A DNA stretch of 64,000 nucleotides from an uncultured Anaerolineae bacterium (GTDB taxonomy: Bacteria; Chloroflexota; Anaerolineae; Aggregatilineales; Phototrophicaceae), in the NCBI GenBank assembly GCA_937995825.1, contig CALKJO010000014.1, positions 100,412 to 164,411 on the forward strand. Direction: 5' to 3'. The notes under the pieces are model-generated. The model was not told the DNA's origin. It did no database searches and saw nothing but the letters and a program-made list of their open reading frames with translations. Numbering within the stretch: position 1 is the stretch's first letter; each line of letters opens with the position of its first letter. Shown piece after piece: positions 18,641-27,321 of this stretch. A program made the translations under genes and the position numbers.

Positions 18641-18790
18641 TCTTGCAGCGCATAGGCTTACACATACTTGCGCACTTCTCACCTGTTTTCATGAACTGAA
18701 GCCGCCTACGCTCCGCCACCTAATTTGATGCGGCTGCATGTTGTCCCTCAATCCAACTTAACGGACAGCCATTTGCCTCGCGAGACTTAC

Positions 18791-20077
18791 ATGGACATCG
18801 TACAACTTGAACAACGAACGCTGGACGAACTCCGCCAATTGGCGCGTGAAGTCGCCATCACCGGCTACAGCCGCATGAAAAAAGGCGATCTGATGCTGGC
18901 ATTGATGCGCGATCACGCGGAAAAACAGGGATATAAGCTGCGCGGTGGTGTGCTTGAGATCGTCGATGACGGGATCGGTTTTCTGCGCGCGGAGAAGTAT
19001 CTGCCCGGACCGGAGGACATCTACGTCAGTCAGACGCAGATCAAGCGCTTCAATCTGCGCACGGGCGACATGGTGATCGGGCAAGTGCGCGCCCCGAAGG
19101 ACTCCGAAAAGTATTTTGGACTGCTGCGAGTCGAGTCTGTCAACGGGATGAACCCCGAAGACGCAAAAAACCGCCCCTTTTTTGAAGACCTGACCCCAAT
19201 TTTCCCCGACGAGCGCTACAATCTGGAGACTAACCCGCGCATTTTGTCGACACGCCTGCTCAATCTGATCGCTCCCATCGGGCGCGGGCAGCGCGGCTTG
19301 ATCGTCAGTCCACCGAAGGCGGGCAAGACGACCGTGCTGAAAGATGTCGCCAATGCGATCAGCAAGAATTATCCCGACGTGCATCTGATGATCGCGCTGA
19401 TCGGCGAGCGCCCCGAAGAAGTGACCGACATGGATCGCTCGGTCGATGCCGAAGTGATCGCCTCCACCTTCGACGATCCGGTGCAGCATCATGTCCGCGT
19501 CGCGGAGATGGCGCTCAACCGCGCGAAGCGGCTGGTCGAAATCCGGCGGCATGTCGTCCTGCTGGTGGACAGCATCACGCGCCTGGCGCGCGCTTATAAC
19601 CTGGTCGTCCCACCGAGCGGGCGCACCCTTACCGGCGGTCTTGACCCGTCCGCCATCCATCCGCCCAAGCGCTTGTTCGGCGCGGCGCGCAATCTGGAAG
19701 AGGGCGGCAGCCTGACGATCATTGCCACCTGCCTGGTCAACACCGGCAGCAAGATGGACGACGTGATCTATGAGGAGTTCAAAGGCACGGGCAATATGGA
19801 ACTGCACCTGAGTCGCAAGCTCCAGGAACGCCGTATCTTCCCCGCTTTCGACATCGAGCAGTCGTCCACGCGGCGCGAGGAGCTGCTGCTGGGTCCCGAT
19901 GTGCTTCAGCGCGTTTACACGCTGCGGCGGATGTGGTCGCACTTGGCGGAAGACCCCGACTCGGGTCCGGTCGGCGCGACTGAGCGGCTGCTGAGCGAAT
20001 TCCGCCAGTACGACACCAACGAGGCATTTCTGAATTCGCTTCCAGGCGCAGGCACAAACAATAACAATCGCTATTAG
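18791..20077 (+). CDS. rho: Transcription termination factor Rho
   Basis: The product is 428 residues from the ATG at 18791. The Rho N-terminal helix-extended-loop domain comes first ([18 protein letters not shown]). A cold-shock-like RNA-binding domain follows (about 55-135, [19 protein letters not shown]). The RecA-type ATPase has Walker [13 protein letters not shown] (about residue 175) and Walker [17 protein letters not shown]. The frame opens upstream at 18725, but residues before 18791 do not look like Rho. The hexamer ends transcripts at C-rich sites. It has its own strong promoter and a long C-rich leader, as expected for an autoregulated rho gene. Confidence 0.95.
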   Translation: MDIVQLEQRTLDELRQLAREVAITGYSRMKKGDLMLALMRDHAEKQGYKLRGGVLEIVDDGIGFLRAEKYLPGPEDIYVSQTQIKRFNLRTGDMVIGQVRAPKDSEKYFGLLRVESVNGMNPEDAKNRPFFEDLTPIFPDERYNLETNPRILSTRLLNLIAPIGRGQRGLIVSPPKAGKTTVLKDVANAISKNYPDVHLMIALIGERPEEVTDMDRSVDAEVIASTFDDPVQHHVRVAEMALNRAKRLVEIRRHVVLLVDSITRLARAYNLVVPPSGRTLTGGLDPSAIHPPKRLFGAARNLEEGGSLTIIATCLVNTGSKMDDVIYEEFKGTGNMELHLSRKLQERRIFPAFDIEQSSTRREELLLGPDVLQRVYTLRRMWSHLAEDPDSGPVGATERLLSEFRQYDTNEAFLNSLPGAGTNNNNRY

Positions 20078-20099
20078 GCTCAATCTGGATCGACGCCGC

Positions 20100-21104
20100 A
20101 TGCGCCTGCATCCTCTTCAGATCGGACATCTCTACATCGACCCCCCGCTGACGCTCGCGCCGATGGCGGGGCAGACCAATCACGCTTTTCGCGTCCTGTG
20201 CCGCGCGCTGGGCGGCTGTGGACTGGTCTGCACCGAGCTGATCAGTTCGGTGGCAATTCGCTACAAGAGCCGCAAGACCGCAGCCATGTATGACTGGACG
20301 GCGGACGAATCGCCGCTGGCGGTGCAGCTTTTCGGCGCTGATCCGGCGCTGATGGCGGAGGCAGCGCGCGTCGTTGCCGATTTAGGCGCGGACATCGTGG
20401 ACATCAACATGGGCTGCTGGGTTCCCAAAGTCGCCAAGCAGGGCGCAGGCGCGGCGCTGTTGAAGGATGTCTGCGCGGCGGCGGCGGTCGTCGAGGCGGT
20501 GGTGAAGGCGGTCGATGTGCCGGTGACGGTCAAAATCCGCGCCGGCTGGGAAGAATCCAATCCGACCTGCGTGCCGTTCGCGAAAGCGGCGGAAGCAGCG
20601 GGCGTGCGGGCGATTGCCGTCCATGCGCGCTTTGCGACTCAGGGCTTTCAGGGCGTTGCAGACTGGTCGTGGATCGCGCGGGTGAAAGACGCTGTGAGCA
20701 TCCCCGTGATCGGCAATGGTGATGTCGAGACGCCGGAGGACGCGGCGCGGATGCTGCGCGAAACCGGCTGCGACGGCGTGATGATCGGGCGGGCGGCATT
20801 GGGCAATCCCTGGATTTTCCGCCATGTTCACCACTATCTGACGACCGGCGGAACCCTGCCTCCGCCGAGTCCGGCTGATAAGGCGGCGGCGGCGCTGCGT
20901 CATGCCCGCTTGACAGTCGAGACCAGCAAGCTTCCGCCGCGTCAGGCAGTTGCTGAGCTGCGCGGGCAGTTGGTCAAATATGCGGTCAACGTGCCGAACG
21001 CGGCGCGCATCCGCGAGGCGCTGGTGCGCGCGGAGACGCTGGCGGACATCGAAGCCGCGCTCAGTCCGCTTCTGGAAGCTGAGACCGAACACGCCTGCCC
21101 CTAA
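20100..21104 (+). CDS. dus: tRNA dihydrouridine synthase (DusB-like)
   Basis: The 334-residue FMN TIM-barrel protein has LAPMAGQTNHAFRVLCRALG at the N-terminus and CTELISS. The segment DIVDINMGCWVPKVAKQGAG carries the conserved catalytic Cys position in NMGC. KIRAGWEE, AVHARFATQG, NGDVETPEDA and GVMIGRAALGNPW follow in the usual order. It reduces uridines in the tRNA D-loop using NADPH. The usual NMGCP is NMGCW and the usual HGRT is HARF, so subfamily assignment is uncertain. It lies 22 bases after rho, probably in the same transcript. Confidence 0.9.
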   Translation: MRLHPLQIGHLYIDPPLTLAPMAGQTNHAFRVLCRALGGCGLVCTELISSVAIRYKSRKTAAMYDWTADESPLAVQLFGADPALMAEAARVVADLGADIVDINMGCWVPKVAKQGAGAALLKDVCAAAAVVEAVVKAVDVPVTVKIRAGWEESNPTCVPFAKAAEAAGVRAIAVHARFATQGFQGVADWSWIARVKDAVSIPVIGNGDVETPEDAARMLRETGCDGVMIGRAALGNPWIFRHVHHYLTTGGTLPPPSPADKAAAALRHARLTVETSKLPPRQAVAELRGQLVKYAVNVPNAARIREALVRAETLADIEAALSPLLEAETEHACP

Positions 21105-21147
21105 CCATTGCTAAAGCTTGTTGAAATTGATTAAGGCTTGGCGCATC

Positions 21148-21165
21148 TCCCTTGCTAGCGAGGGA
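21148..21165. repeat. Palindrome between dus and surE
   Basis: An 18-base near-perfect palindrome, TCCCTTGCTAGCGAGGGA, has only two positions that pair as G-U. It lies 43 bases after the dus stop and 48 bases before the surE ATG. It has no loop and no T-run, so it fits a protein-binding operator better than a terminator; neither is proven. Confidence 0.4.
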
Positions 21166-21212
21166 AGCCAGGCGTATGATTTCATGCACCCTGTAATCAT
21201 CGGAGTTATTAA

Positions 21213-22163
21213 ATGCACGTCCATGTGGACGGCGAACCAACCGGAGTGCCGATTATGACTGAACCGAGCAGAAATCACCACAGCAGCGAAGACCGCCCCC
21301 TGATCCTCTTCACCAATGATGATGGCATCGCCTCACCTGGCTTGCGCGCCGCCGCCGAGGCATTCAGCGATCTGGGCGACATCCTGATCGTCGCGCCGCG
21401 CCAGCAGCAGTCGGGAACTGGGCGCAGCCTGCCGATCACCAGCGAGGGGCGCATTTATGAACAGACGATGACGATAGCCGGGGTTGAGCGGCTGGTCTAC
21501 GCCGTCGATGGGACGCCCGCGCAGGCGGTTCAGCACGGCGTCCTCGAACTTGCGCCGCGTCTGCCGGCGCTGGTCGTCAGCGGGATCAACTACGGCGAGA
21601 ACTGCGGCAACGGCGTGACGATCTCCGGCACGGTCGGCGCGGCGCTCGAAGCCGCCAGCCTCGGCATCCCCGCGCTGGCGGTGTCGCAGGTGACGCGCAC
21701 CGACCTGCATCTGACCTATTCCAGCGATGTCGATTTCAGTGCGGCGGCGGTCTTTGCGCGGCGCTTTGGCGAATGGCTGATGAACGAGACGATCCCCGAT
21801 GATGTCGACGTCCTCAAAGTGGACGTTCCGCTCGATGCCACGCCGGACACACCTTGGGTGACAACGCGGCTGTCGCGGCGGCGCGTCTATTGGCCCACGC
21901 GACCGGAGCGCGTCGCGCTGAGCGATATCGGACGCATGGGCTATCGCTTCAACAGCGATCCGTCGCAGGCGGAGCCGGACTCGGATGTCTACATCGTGCT
22001 GCATGAGAAAAAAGTGTCGGTCACGCCGATCAGCCTCGATCTGACCTCGCGGACGGACTTATACCGCCTGCGCCAGTACCTCAGCGGCGAGCGCAAGAAT
22101 GGCAAAAAGACCGCGCAGACCGAAAAACTCCGCGCAGAGGCGCGCGCCAAGATCAAGGCATGA
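21213..22163 (+). CDS. surE: 5'-nucleotidase SurE
   Basis: The 316-residue protein shows the SurE signature: LILFTNDDGIASPGLRA with metal-binding N35, D36 and D37. SGTGRSLPIT, VDGTPAQAVQHG and VVSGINYGENCGNGVTISGT follow. SurE is a metal-dependent phosphatase acting on nucleoside 5'- or 3'-monophosphates and is linked to stationary-phase survival. GGAG lies 7 bases before the ATG at 21213; an alternative ATG at 21255 also has GGAG. The last 4 bases overlap the next gene as ATGA. Confidence 0.94.
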   Translation: MHVHVDGEPTGVPIMTEPSRNHHSSEDRPLILFTNDDGIASPGLRAAAEAFSDLGDILIVAPRQQQSGTGRSLPITSEGRIYEQTMTIAGVERLVYAVDGTPAQAVQHGVLELAPRLPALVVSGINYGENCGNGVTISGTVGAALEAASLGIPALAVSQVTRTDLHLTYSSDVDFSAAAVFARRFGEWLMNETIPDDVDVLKVDVPLDATPDTPWVTTRLSRRRVYWPTRPERVALSDIGRMGYRFNSDPSQAEPDSDVYIVLHEKKVSVTPISLDLTSRTDLYRLRQYLSGERKNGKKTAQTEKLRAEARAKIKA

Positions 22164-23251
22164 GGCGGGCAGCCCTGGCGGCGCTGCTGGTCGCGCTGCT
22201 GCTGATCGCAGGAGCGCCGGTCAGCGCGCAGGACATCCCCCTGCTGACCTATAACCAGCCGACCGGCGGACGGCTGAGCGATGCTGTCCCGCGCGCGGTT
22301 TATGCCTTCGATGCGCTGCGCGGCGAGATCGTCAGTGTTGGGCTGCGCGTTCTGGAGGGCGATCTGCTGCCGGTGCTGGCAGTGGTGGACAGCGCGGGCG
22401 CGCCGATTGCTGTATCGGAGCGCGCCGCTGGGATCGCCTCCATCCGCATCCCGGCGAGCAAGCGCTATTTTGTGGTGGTCGGGCGCTTCGGCGGCGAACT
22501 GGGGACGACCAGCGGCGCGTTTGCGCTCACGCTGGAGCGCGTCGGCGTCAGTTCGGCGTCGGGCAGCGCGCTGCGCTATGGCGACAGCGTCATCAACACC
22601 ATCGACAGCCTGCAGCACCAGTTTTTCTACACCTTCCGGGCGCAGCGCGGCGACCTGATCAGCGCGCGGATGCAGCGGGCATCGGGCAACCTCGATCCGT
22701 ATCTGATCCTGACCGACTCGTCCGGCATCGTGATCGCCGCAAATGACGACATCCCTGGCTCTGGCTCGCTCGATGCGGCGATTGAAGGGCTGCTGATTCG
22801 GCAGGATGGCGTGTATGTGCTGGCAGCGGGGCGCTTCGGCGGCGCAGCCGGCACGACCACCGGCGCATTTGTGCTGACGCTGGAGTCGGCGGCGCAGAGC
22901 GGACTCGGCACGCGCTTCGATGCCGCCATCTCAATCGAATACGGCGCGGTCATCGAAGGCGAGATCACTACCGACCATTCGACTCTCTACTACACTTTCA
23001 CCGGTCAGGCGGGCGATGTGGTCACCATCCGCATGGATCGCATCGGCGGCGCGCTCGATCCGCTGCTGGCGCTGACGAACGCGCGCGCGCGCGAACTGAT
23101 CAGCGATGATGACGGTGGGGACGGGCAGAACGCGCTGATCGCGTCGTTTACGCTGCCCGCCGACGGCGAGTATACCATCCTCGCGACCCGCTATGAGCGC
23201 GCGAGCGGGACGACCACCGGACGCTTTCGCCTGACATTGACCCGCGCCTAA
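22160..23251 (+). CDS. Secreted protein with three pre-peptidase C-terminal-like repeats
   Basis: The 363-residue protein has a signal peptide (LAALLVALLLIAGAPVSAQ). Three tandem beta-sandwich repeats of about 110 residues follow. Each has the pattern of a Tyr/Phe-rich strand (FFYTFRAQRGDLISARM, LYYTFTGQAGDVVTIRM), LDPYLILTDSSG or LDPLLALTNARA, an Asp-rich turn (ANDDIPGSG, SDDDGGDG), and AGRFGGAAGTTTGAFVLTLE. This resembles PPC domains found on secreted enzymes, but no catalytic domain is attached, so it is probably a surface or binding protein. It is translationally coupled to surE by ATGA, an odd pairing of a cytoplasmic nucleotidase and an exported protein. Confidence 0.75.
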   Translation: MRRAALAALLVALLLIAGAPVSAQDIPLLTYNQPTGGRLSDAVPRAVYAFDALRGEIVSVGLRVLEGDLLPVLAVVDSAGAPIAVSERAAGIASIRIPASKRYFVVVGRFGGELGTTSGAFALTLERVGVSSASGSALRYGDSVINTIDSLQHQFFYTFRAQRGDLISARMQRASGNLDPYLILTDSSGIVIAANDDIPGSGSLDAAIEGLLIRQDGVYVLAAGRFGGAAGTTTGAFVLTLESAAQSGLGTRFDAAISIEYGAVIEGEITTDHSTLYYTFTGQAGDVVTIRMDRIGGALDPLLALTNARARELISDDDGGDGQNALIASFTLPADGEYTILATRYERASGTTTGRFRLTLTRA

Positions 23252-23308
23252 CCTTTACAACGCGTTCAAAATCGGCTAGGCTCTGCGTGGTTCAGGGAGT
23301 CGATGCCG

Positions 23309-23872
23309 ATGAGTAATTTTGAGCCGCAGCCCCTGCTGGTGCTGGAGACGACCGACCAGATCAAGTGCTTCACCGATCCGCTGCGGATTCGTGTCCTACG
23401 GATTGTGCGCGAGCGCGCCGCCACCAACCAGCAGATCGCCGATGAACTGGGCGAGCCGCACGCCAAAGTGCTGTATCATGTGCGTTTTCTGCTTGAAGCA
23501 GGTCTAGTGAAGCTGGTCGAGCAGCGGATCAGCGGCGGCAACGTGGAGAAATATTACCGCGCCGTTGCCCGTGTCTTTGAGCTGCGTCCGGCGCAGCAGG
23601 ACACCGAGACCGACATTGCGCTGATCCATTCGCTGGTGGACACGCTGCGCGATGATCTGATCAGCAGTGCAGTGGTCTACAGCGCCCTCCCTGTGAAAAT
23701 TCACCAGTCTCGCGCCTGGCTGACTCCCGAGCGCGCCGCTGACTTTCACGAGCGATTGATCGCGCTGGTCAGCGAGTATTTCAACGACCACGCGCCCACC
23801 AGCGATCTCAACGCTGTGCCAACGCGCTTCTCCGCCTTCATCTTCCGGGAGGCGGATCAGGATGCATCCTGA
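23309..23872 (+). CDS. ArsR-family winged-helix regulator
   Basis: The product is 187 residues from the ATG at 23309 (GGGAG 9 bases upstream; an ATG at 23303 is too close). An ArsR-type helix-turn-helix fills about residues 15-85: CFTDPLRIRVLRIVRERAAT, NQQIADELGEPHAKVLYHV, then the wing LVEQRISGGNVEKYYRAVA. The C-terminal 100 residues are helical with no Cys metal site, so this is not a classical metal sensor and may bind a small ligand. Targets are unknown. Its end overlaps the end of the minus-strand 139-residue gene by 16 bases. Confidence 0.85.
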   Translation: MSNFEPQPLLVLETTDQIKCFTDPLRIRVLRIVRERAATNQQIADELGEPHAKVLYHVRFLLEAGLVKLVEQRISGGNVEKYYRAVARVFELRPAQQDTETDIALIHSLVDTLRDDLISSAVVYSALPVKIHQSRAWLTPERAADFHERLIALVSEYFNDHAPTSDLNAVPTRFSAFIFREADQDAS

Positions 23873-24276
23873 TTGGTGCGCAGCCGCGCGGCTGCTGTCA
23901 CGCCCTCTCTTTCAAGCACCAGGTAAGCATCCTGAAGCGTGCTGACGGTGAAAAAGCGGATGTTCCGCTGGCGATTGCCATAAAACGTGTGATAGGCGTC
24001 GCCGAGCGTCTTGAGCAGCATATTCCTACCGATCACGCTGACGACGGTCTTGAGCGACGGCGGGGCGATGGCGGTCGTCTGCCGTCCAATCGAGAGCAGA
24101 TCGACCGGCACGCTGACGCCAGCGACGTAATTCATGACGCAGTGATACGGCTGATCGCCGATTTCCGCAATAACCTCCTCGACGGCTCGGCGCAGTTCCA
24201 CCCAGCCCCATTTGCCAGAGATATCGAGTCGAACCAGGGTGTTTGCGTCGTTTTCCCAGATCACATCAACCGGCAT
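23857..24276 (-). CDS. Conserved hypothetical protein, possible STAS/SpoIIAA-like fold
   Basis: The 139-residue protein has AGGAGAG before its ATG and a TATAAT-like element on the minus strand at 24320-24315. Its alternating strands and helices (VDVIWENDANTLVRLDIS, WVELRRAVEEVIAEIGD, HCVMNYVAGVSVP, TVVSVIGRNMLLKTL) look like a SpoIIAA/STAS-type alpha/beta fold. The domain match is by eye and weak. There are no catalytic residues or signal peptide. Convergent overlap with the ArsR-type regulator may link their expression. Confidence 0.6.
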   Translation of the reverse strand: MPVDVIWENDANTLVRLDISGKWGWVELRRAVEEVIAEIGDQPYHCVMNYVAGVSVPVDLLSIGRQTTAIAPPSLKTVVSVIGRNMLLKTLGDAYHTFYGNRQRNIRFFTVSTLQDAYLVLEREGVTAAARLRTNQDAS

Positions 24277-24397
24277 GATGTCTCTCCTGCAGCGCTATCA
24301 TTGATGCCAGCTCAATTATATAAGGAAATTAAGCATCAGAGTATATCCCAGTTATGAAAAAGGCTTCGTAGAGATCAATTTTATGAAGAAGAGGGGC

Positions 24398-24889
24398 TTA
24401 CGATGCGAAGGCAGCGACCGGCTCACCGCCGACCTGCGTCAGCAGCGCGTTCACTTGGCGTCCGATGGCAAACAGACACGAGTCGCGGCGCGATCCGCGC
24501 GCCTGCCAGTCGATCTGAGTGAAGGTCGCCATGCCGAACAGGAGTCGTTCCTGCGGATTCGCGCCGAAAGCGGGGATCAGCTCGCGGGGAATGTCAGCGG
24601 GGCGCAGCAGCCAGGCGATGTGCTGCTCCATCTGCGCGCGGCGGCGCGGATCGTAATCGGGGCAGGCGCTCACCGCCGCCGCAATCGTGTTGACCGACCG
24701 CGCCAGCTCGCCCGTGAGCGGCGGGGCGTTGGGCAGAGCGCGGATGTTGGCGCGCACGGTCGGATCGAGCGTCATCATCTGCGCCGGCGCATCGTCAGCG
24801 GGGGCGGACAGATTGAGCGCGCCGACGATCAGCCCAAGCAGCGCGACAGCGAGCAGGAGCAGCGTGTAAAGGGCGCGTCTAAGTCTCAT
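24398..24889 (-). CDS. Membrane-anchored hypothetical protein after cytochrome gene
   Basis: The 163-residue protein has an N-terminal membrane anchor (ALYTLLLLAVALLGLIVGAL). A periplasm-facing helical domain follows with two cysteines (SACPDYDP, RRDSCLFAIG). I recognise no domain and there is no CxxCH. Its start overlaps the end of the cytochrome gene by 11 bases, so it is the last gene of the peptide-transporter operon and probably works with the cytochrome. Confidence 0.65.
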   Translation of the reverse strand: MRLRRALYTLLLLAVALLGLIVGALNLSAPADDAPAQMMTLDPTVRANIRALPNAPPLTGELARSVNTIAAAVSACPDYDPRRRAQMEQHIAWLLRPADIPRELIPAFGANPQERLLFGMATFTQIDWQARGSRRDSCLFAIGRQVNALLTQVGGEPVAAFAS

Positions 24890-25382
24890 TTTTGAGTGAG
24901 ATCAAGTACAGGTAGAGATTGCGCCCGCCGCTGTCGCTCAAGCGGTTGGTGGAATACTGGTGCGACACGCCAACCGTCCCGCCGGAGCGCATGAAGGTGA
25001 TGAACTCCTCCAGCGTCAGCGCCAGCTCATTGAGCGCGCCGCCTTCGACTCCATCGACGCCCTGCCCGGCGTCGCCATGACATTCGGCGCATCCGAGCGC
25101 GATATAGCGATCGAGACCGCGCGCGACAGCGGTCGGCTCCAGGGCGATGGCAGTTGGGGCGGCGGTCACTGTGCTGATGGCGGTCGCGATCTGCGGCGCA
25201 ACCGTCGGCGCGACAAAGGCGAACGTCGGGACATTGACGCGCGGCGGCGTCGCGGCTTCCGCTGTGACCGCCGCCGGAACTGGCGCAGAGGTTGCTGTTG
25301 GCGCATCTGCCGCCGGCGAACATGCCGCCAGCGCGGCGATCAGGATCAGGAAGGGTATGACTCGGCTCATCATTTCACTCAT
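24879..25382 (-). CDS. Mono-haem c-type cytochrome lipoprotein
   Basis: The 167-residue protein has a lipoprotein signal (LILIAALAAC, Cys21), an Ala/Thr/Pro linker to about residue 85, and a small cytochrome c domain. The haem site is C98-A-E-C-H102 in ALGCAECHGDAGQG. A candidate axial Met131 is in ITFMRSGG. It should sit on the outer face of the membrane and carry electrons; the partner oxidase or reductase is not in this window. Its ATG lies 3 bases after the stop codon of the peptide permease gene. This is an unusual neighbour and argues for co-transcription. Confidence 0.82.
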   Translation of the reverse strand: MSEMMSRVIPFLILIAALAACSPAADAPTATSAPVPAAVTAEAATPPRVNVPTFAFVAPTVAPQIATAISTVTAAPTAIALEPTAVARGLDRYIALGCAECHGDAGQGVDGVEGGALNELALTLEEFITFMRSGGTVGVSHQYSTNRLSDSGGRNLYLYLISLKNET

Positions 25383-25385
25383 GTC

Positions 25386-26282
25386 TCATCGTGAACGGGT
25401 GGGGTCGAGCGCCTCCTGCAAGCCATCCCCGACGAAGGAAAAGCCGAGCATCGTCAGCGCGACCAGGATCGTTGGGAACAGCGCTAGATGATAAAAGACG
25501 CGAATGGTGCTGCCAACCGAATTTCCAACCATTTTGCCCCAGCTCGCGGTCGGTTCGGTGATGCCCAGACCGAGAAAGCTCAAGCCCGCCTCGGCGAAGA
25601 TCGCCTGTGGGACAGCAAACGTGAAGGCGACCAACAGCGGCGTCAGGATATTGGGCAGCACATGCGTCAGGATCAGCCGCCCATCGGTCGCGCCCAGCGC
25701 GCGCGCGCTGGTGATGAATTCCTTTTCGCGCACCGTGAGAAACTGCGCGCGGGTCAGGCGCGTCGGCTCGATCCAGGCGGTCAGCGACAGCACAAAGATG
25801 ATGTTGAACAGCCCGCTTCCGGTCACGCTCAGCAGGAACAGCGCAATCAGCAGCGGCGGCACGGCGGTGAAAATCTCCACCAGGCGCTGCACCACAAAAT
25901 CGACCATCCCGCCGAGATAGCCAGCGAGCGCGCCGAGCGTGATGCCAACGCTGAAGCCGATGAGCGGGACGAGCAAGCCAACCGTCATCGAGGTGCGCGC
26001 GCCATAGATCAGGCGGCTCAGGTAATCGCGCCCGACCGCATCTGTCCCCAGCGGATAGGTCGGATGGGTGAACGGCAGCACGCGCACCGCGCCGAAATCG
26101 GCGCGATCCGGCGGAAAGGGCGCGATCACATCCGCGAACAGCGCCAGGAAGAACAAGAAAAAGAGGATCAACAGCCCGATCATCGCCAGAGCGTTGCGAC
26201 GGAAACGCCGAATCGCGTCGCCCAGCAGCGTGCGCTGTTTGCGGCGCTCGACCGGCTGACGCAGCGTGATCGCGCCGTTCAT
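25386..26282 (-). CDS. Peptide ABC transporter permease, DppC/OppC type
   Basis: The 298-residue protein has an N-terminal cytoplasmic stretch and about six membrane helices. The BPD_transp_1 EAA loop reads TSARALGATDGRLILTHVLP (about 200-220). FPPDRADFGAVRVLPFTHPT is the OppC-type N-terminal extracytoplasmic region. It forms the channel with the DppB-type permease, whose gene overlaps it by 4 bases. No ATPase genes follow; the next gene is a cytochrome lipoprotein. The substrate is presumably peptides or another ligand of the family-5 binding protein. Confidence 0.92.
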   Translation of the reverse strand: MNGAITLRQPVERRKQRTLLGDAIRRFRRNALAMIGLLILFFLFFLALFADVIAPFPPDRADFGAVRVLPFTHPTYPLGTDAVGRDYLSRLIYGARTSMTVGLLVPLIGFSVGITLGALAGYLGGMVDFVVQRLVEIFTAVPPLLIALFLLSVTGSGLFNIIFVLSLTAWIEPTRLTRAQFLTVREKEFITSARALGATDGRLILTHVLPNILTPLLVAFTFAVPQAIFAEAGLSFLGLGITEPTASWGKMVGNSVGSTIRVFYHLALFPTILVALTMLGFSFVGDGLQEALDPTRSR

Positions 26283-27253
26283 ATCGCTCCTCCTCTACCG
26301 CCCACGCGGATGCGCGGATCGATGACGACGTACAGAACGTCGGTCAGCAGGTAAGTCAGGCTCCAAAAGAAAGCGATCAGCAGCACCAAGCCCATGATCA
26401 TCGGATAGTCCTTGTTGGTGATGCTGGTGACGAAGAATTTGCCCAAGCCGTTGATGCCATACGCCACCTCGATGAACAGCGATCCGGTCAGCAGATTGGG
26501 AATCTGCGGCAGCAGCACCGTGATCATCGGGATCAGCGCGTTGCGCAGGACGTGGCGCAGCATGATCCCGCGCTCGCCCAAGCCCTTAGCGCGCGCCGTG
26601 CGCACGTAATCGGCGTTGAGCGCCTCGGCGACACTGGCGCGAGTGTAGCGCGCGACCAAGCCCATCGGCAGCAGCGCATAGGTGATCACAGGCAGGAAAT
26701 AATCCCAGGAGAGGATCGCATTGCCCGCGCCCAGCACCGGCGGGATGATCCATTTGTTCGGCTGCCCCCAGCCGATCTGGTAGCCGAAGATCAGCAGCAG
26801 CCAGGTGGCGACGATGAAATTGGGGACGGTCGTACCCGCGGTGGCGAACAGGGTGACGATGTTGTCGATGATGCTGTTGCGATAGTAAGCGGCGATCAAG
26901 CCGAGGATGAAGCCGAACCCAAATGCAACGATGATCGTATACAACCCGACATGCAGCGTGACGGGCCATGTCCGAGCGATCACCGTGGTCACGGGCGGAT
27001 TGCCAACGACCGAGAACGAGCTGCCGAAGTCGAGCTGAAGCGCGCTGGTCAGAAAGTTGAGATAGCGCTCCCAGACCGGCTTGTCCAGCCCATATTTGCG
27101 TTCGAGGTTGGCGAGCGCATCGGGTGTGTAACCGCGTTCACCCAAGCTGAAGGGCCCGCCTGGCACAGCGTTCATGAGGAAGAACACCAATGCTGAGACG
27201 ATCAGCAGGACGAGAAAGATAGCAGCCAGACGGCGCAGGATGAAATTGATCAT
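26279..27253 (-). CDS. Peptide ABC transporter permease, DppB/OppB type
   Basis: The 324-residue protein has the DppB N-terminus (FILRRLAAIFLVLLIVSALV), six membrane helices, and the EAA loop RTARAKGLGERGIMLRHVLR (about 205-225). A second family motif, AYGINGLGKFFVTSI, lies near the C-terminus. It pairs with the DppC-type permease (ATGA overlap) and the binding protein encoded 68 bases upstream. Confidence 0.93.
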   Translation of the reverse strand: MINFILRRLAAIFLVLLIVSALVFFLMNAVPGGPFSLGERGYTPDALANLERKYGLDKPVWERYLNFLTSALQLDFGSSFSVVGNPPVTTVIARTWPVTLHVGLYTIIVAFGFGFILGLIAAYYRNSIIDNIVTLFATAGTTVPNFIVATWLLLIFGYQIGWGQPNKWIIPPVLGAGNAILSWDYFLPVITYALLPMGLVARYTRASVAEALNADYVRTARAKGLGERGIMLRHVLRNALIPMITVLLPQIPNLLTGSLFIEVAYGINGLGKFFVTSITNKDYPMIMGLVLLIAFFWSLTYLLTDVLYVVIDPRIRVGGRGGAI

Positions 27254-27321
27254 CGTCGGTTCACGCGCAGTGCGCGGGCGGGACGCCGATCAGCCGATCT
27301 GCCTCCCGCCCACCTCACCGA

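Noticed and set aside
18725..18790. Longer Rho N-terminus from TTG/ATG at 18725-18728
   Set aside because: The added residues do not resemble the Rho N-terminal domain, which begins cleanly at 18791.
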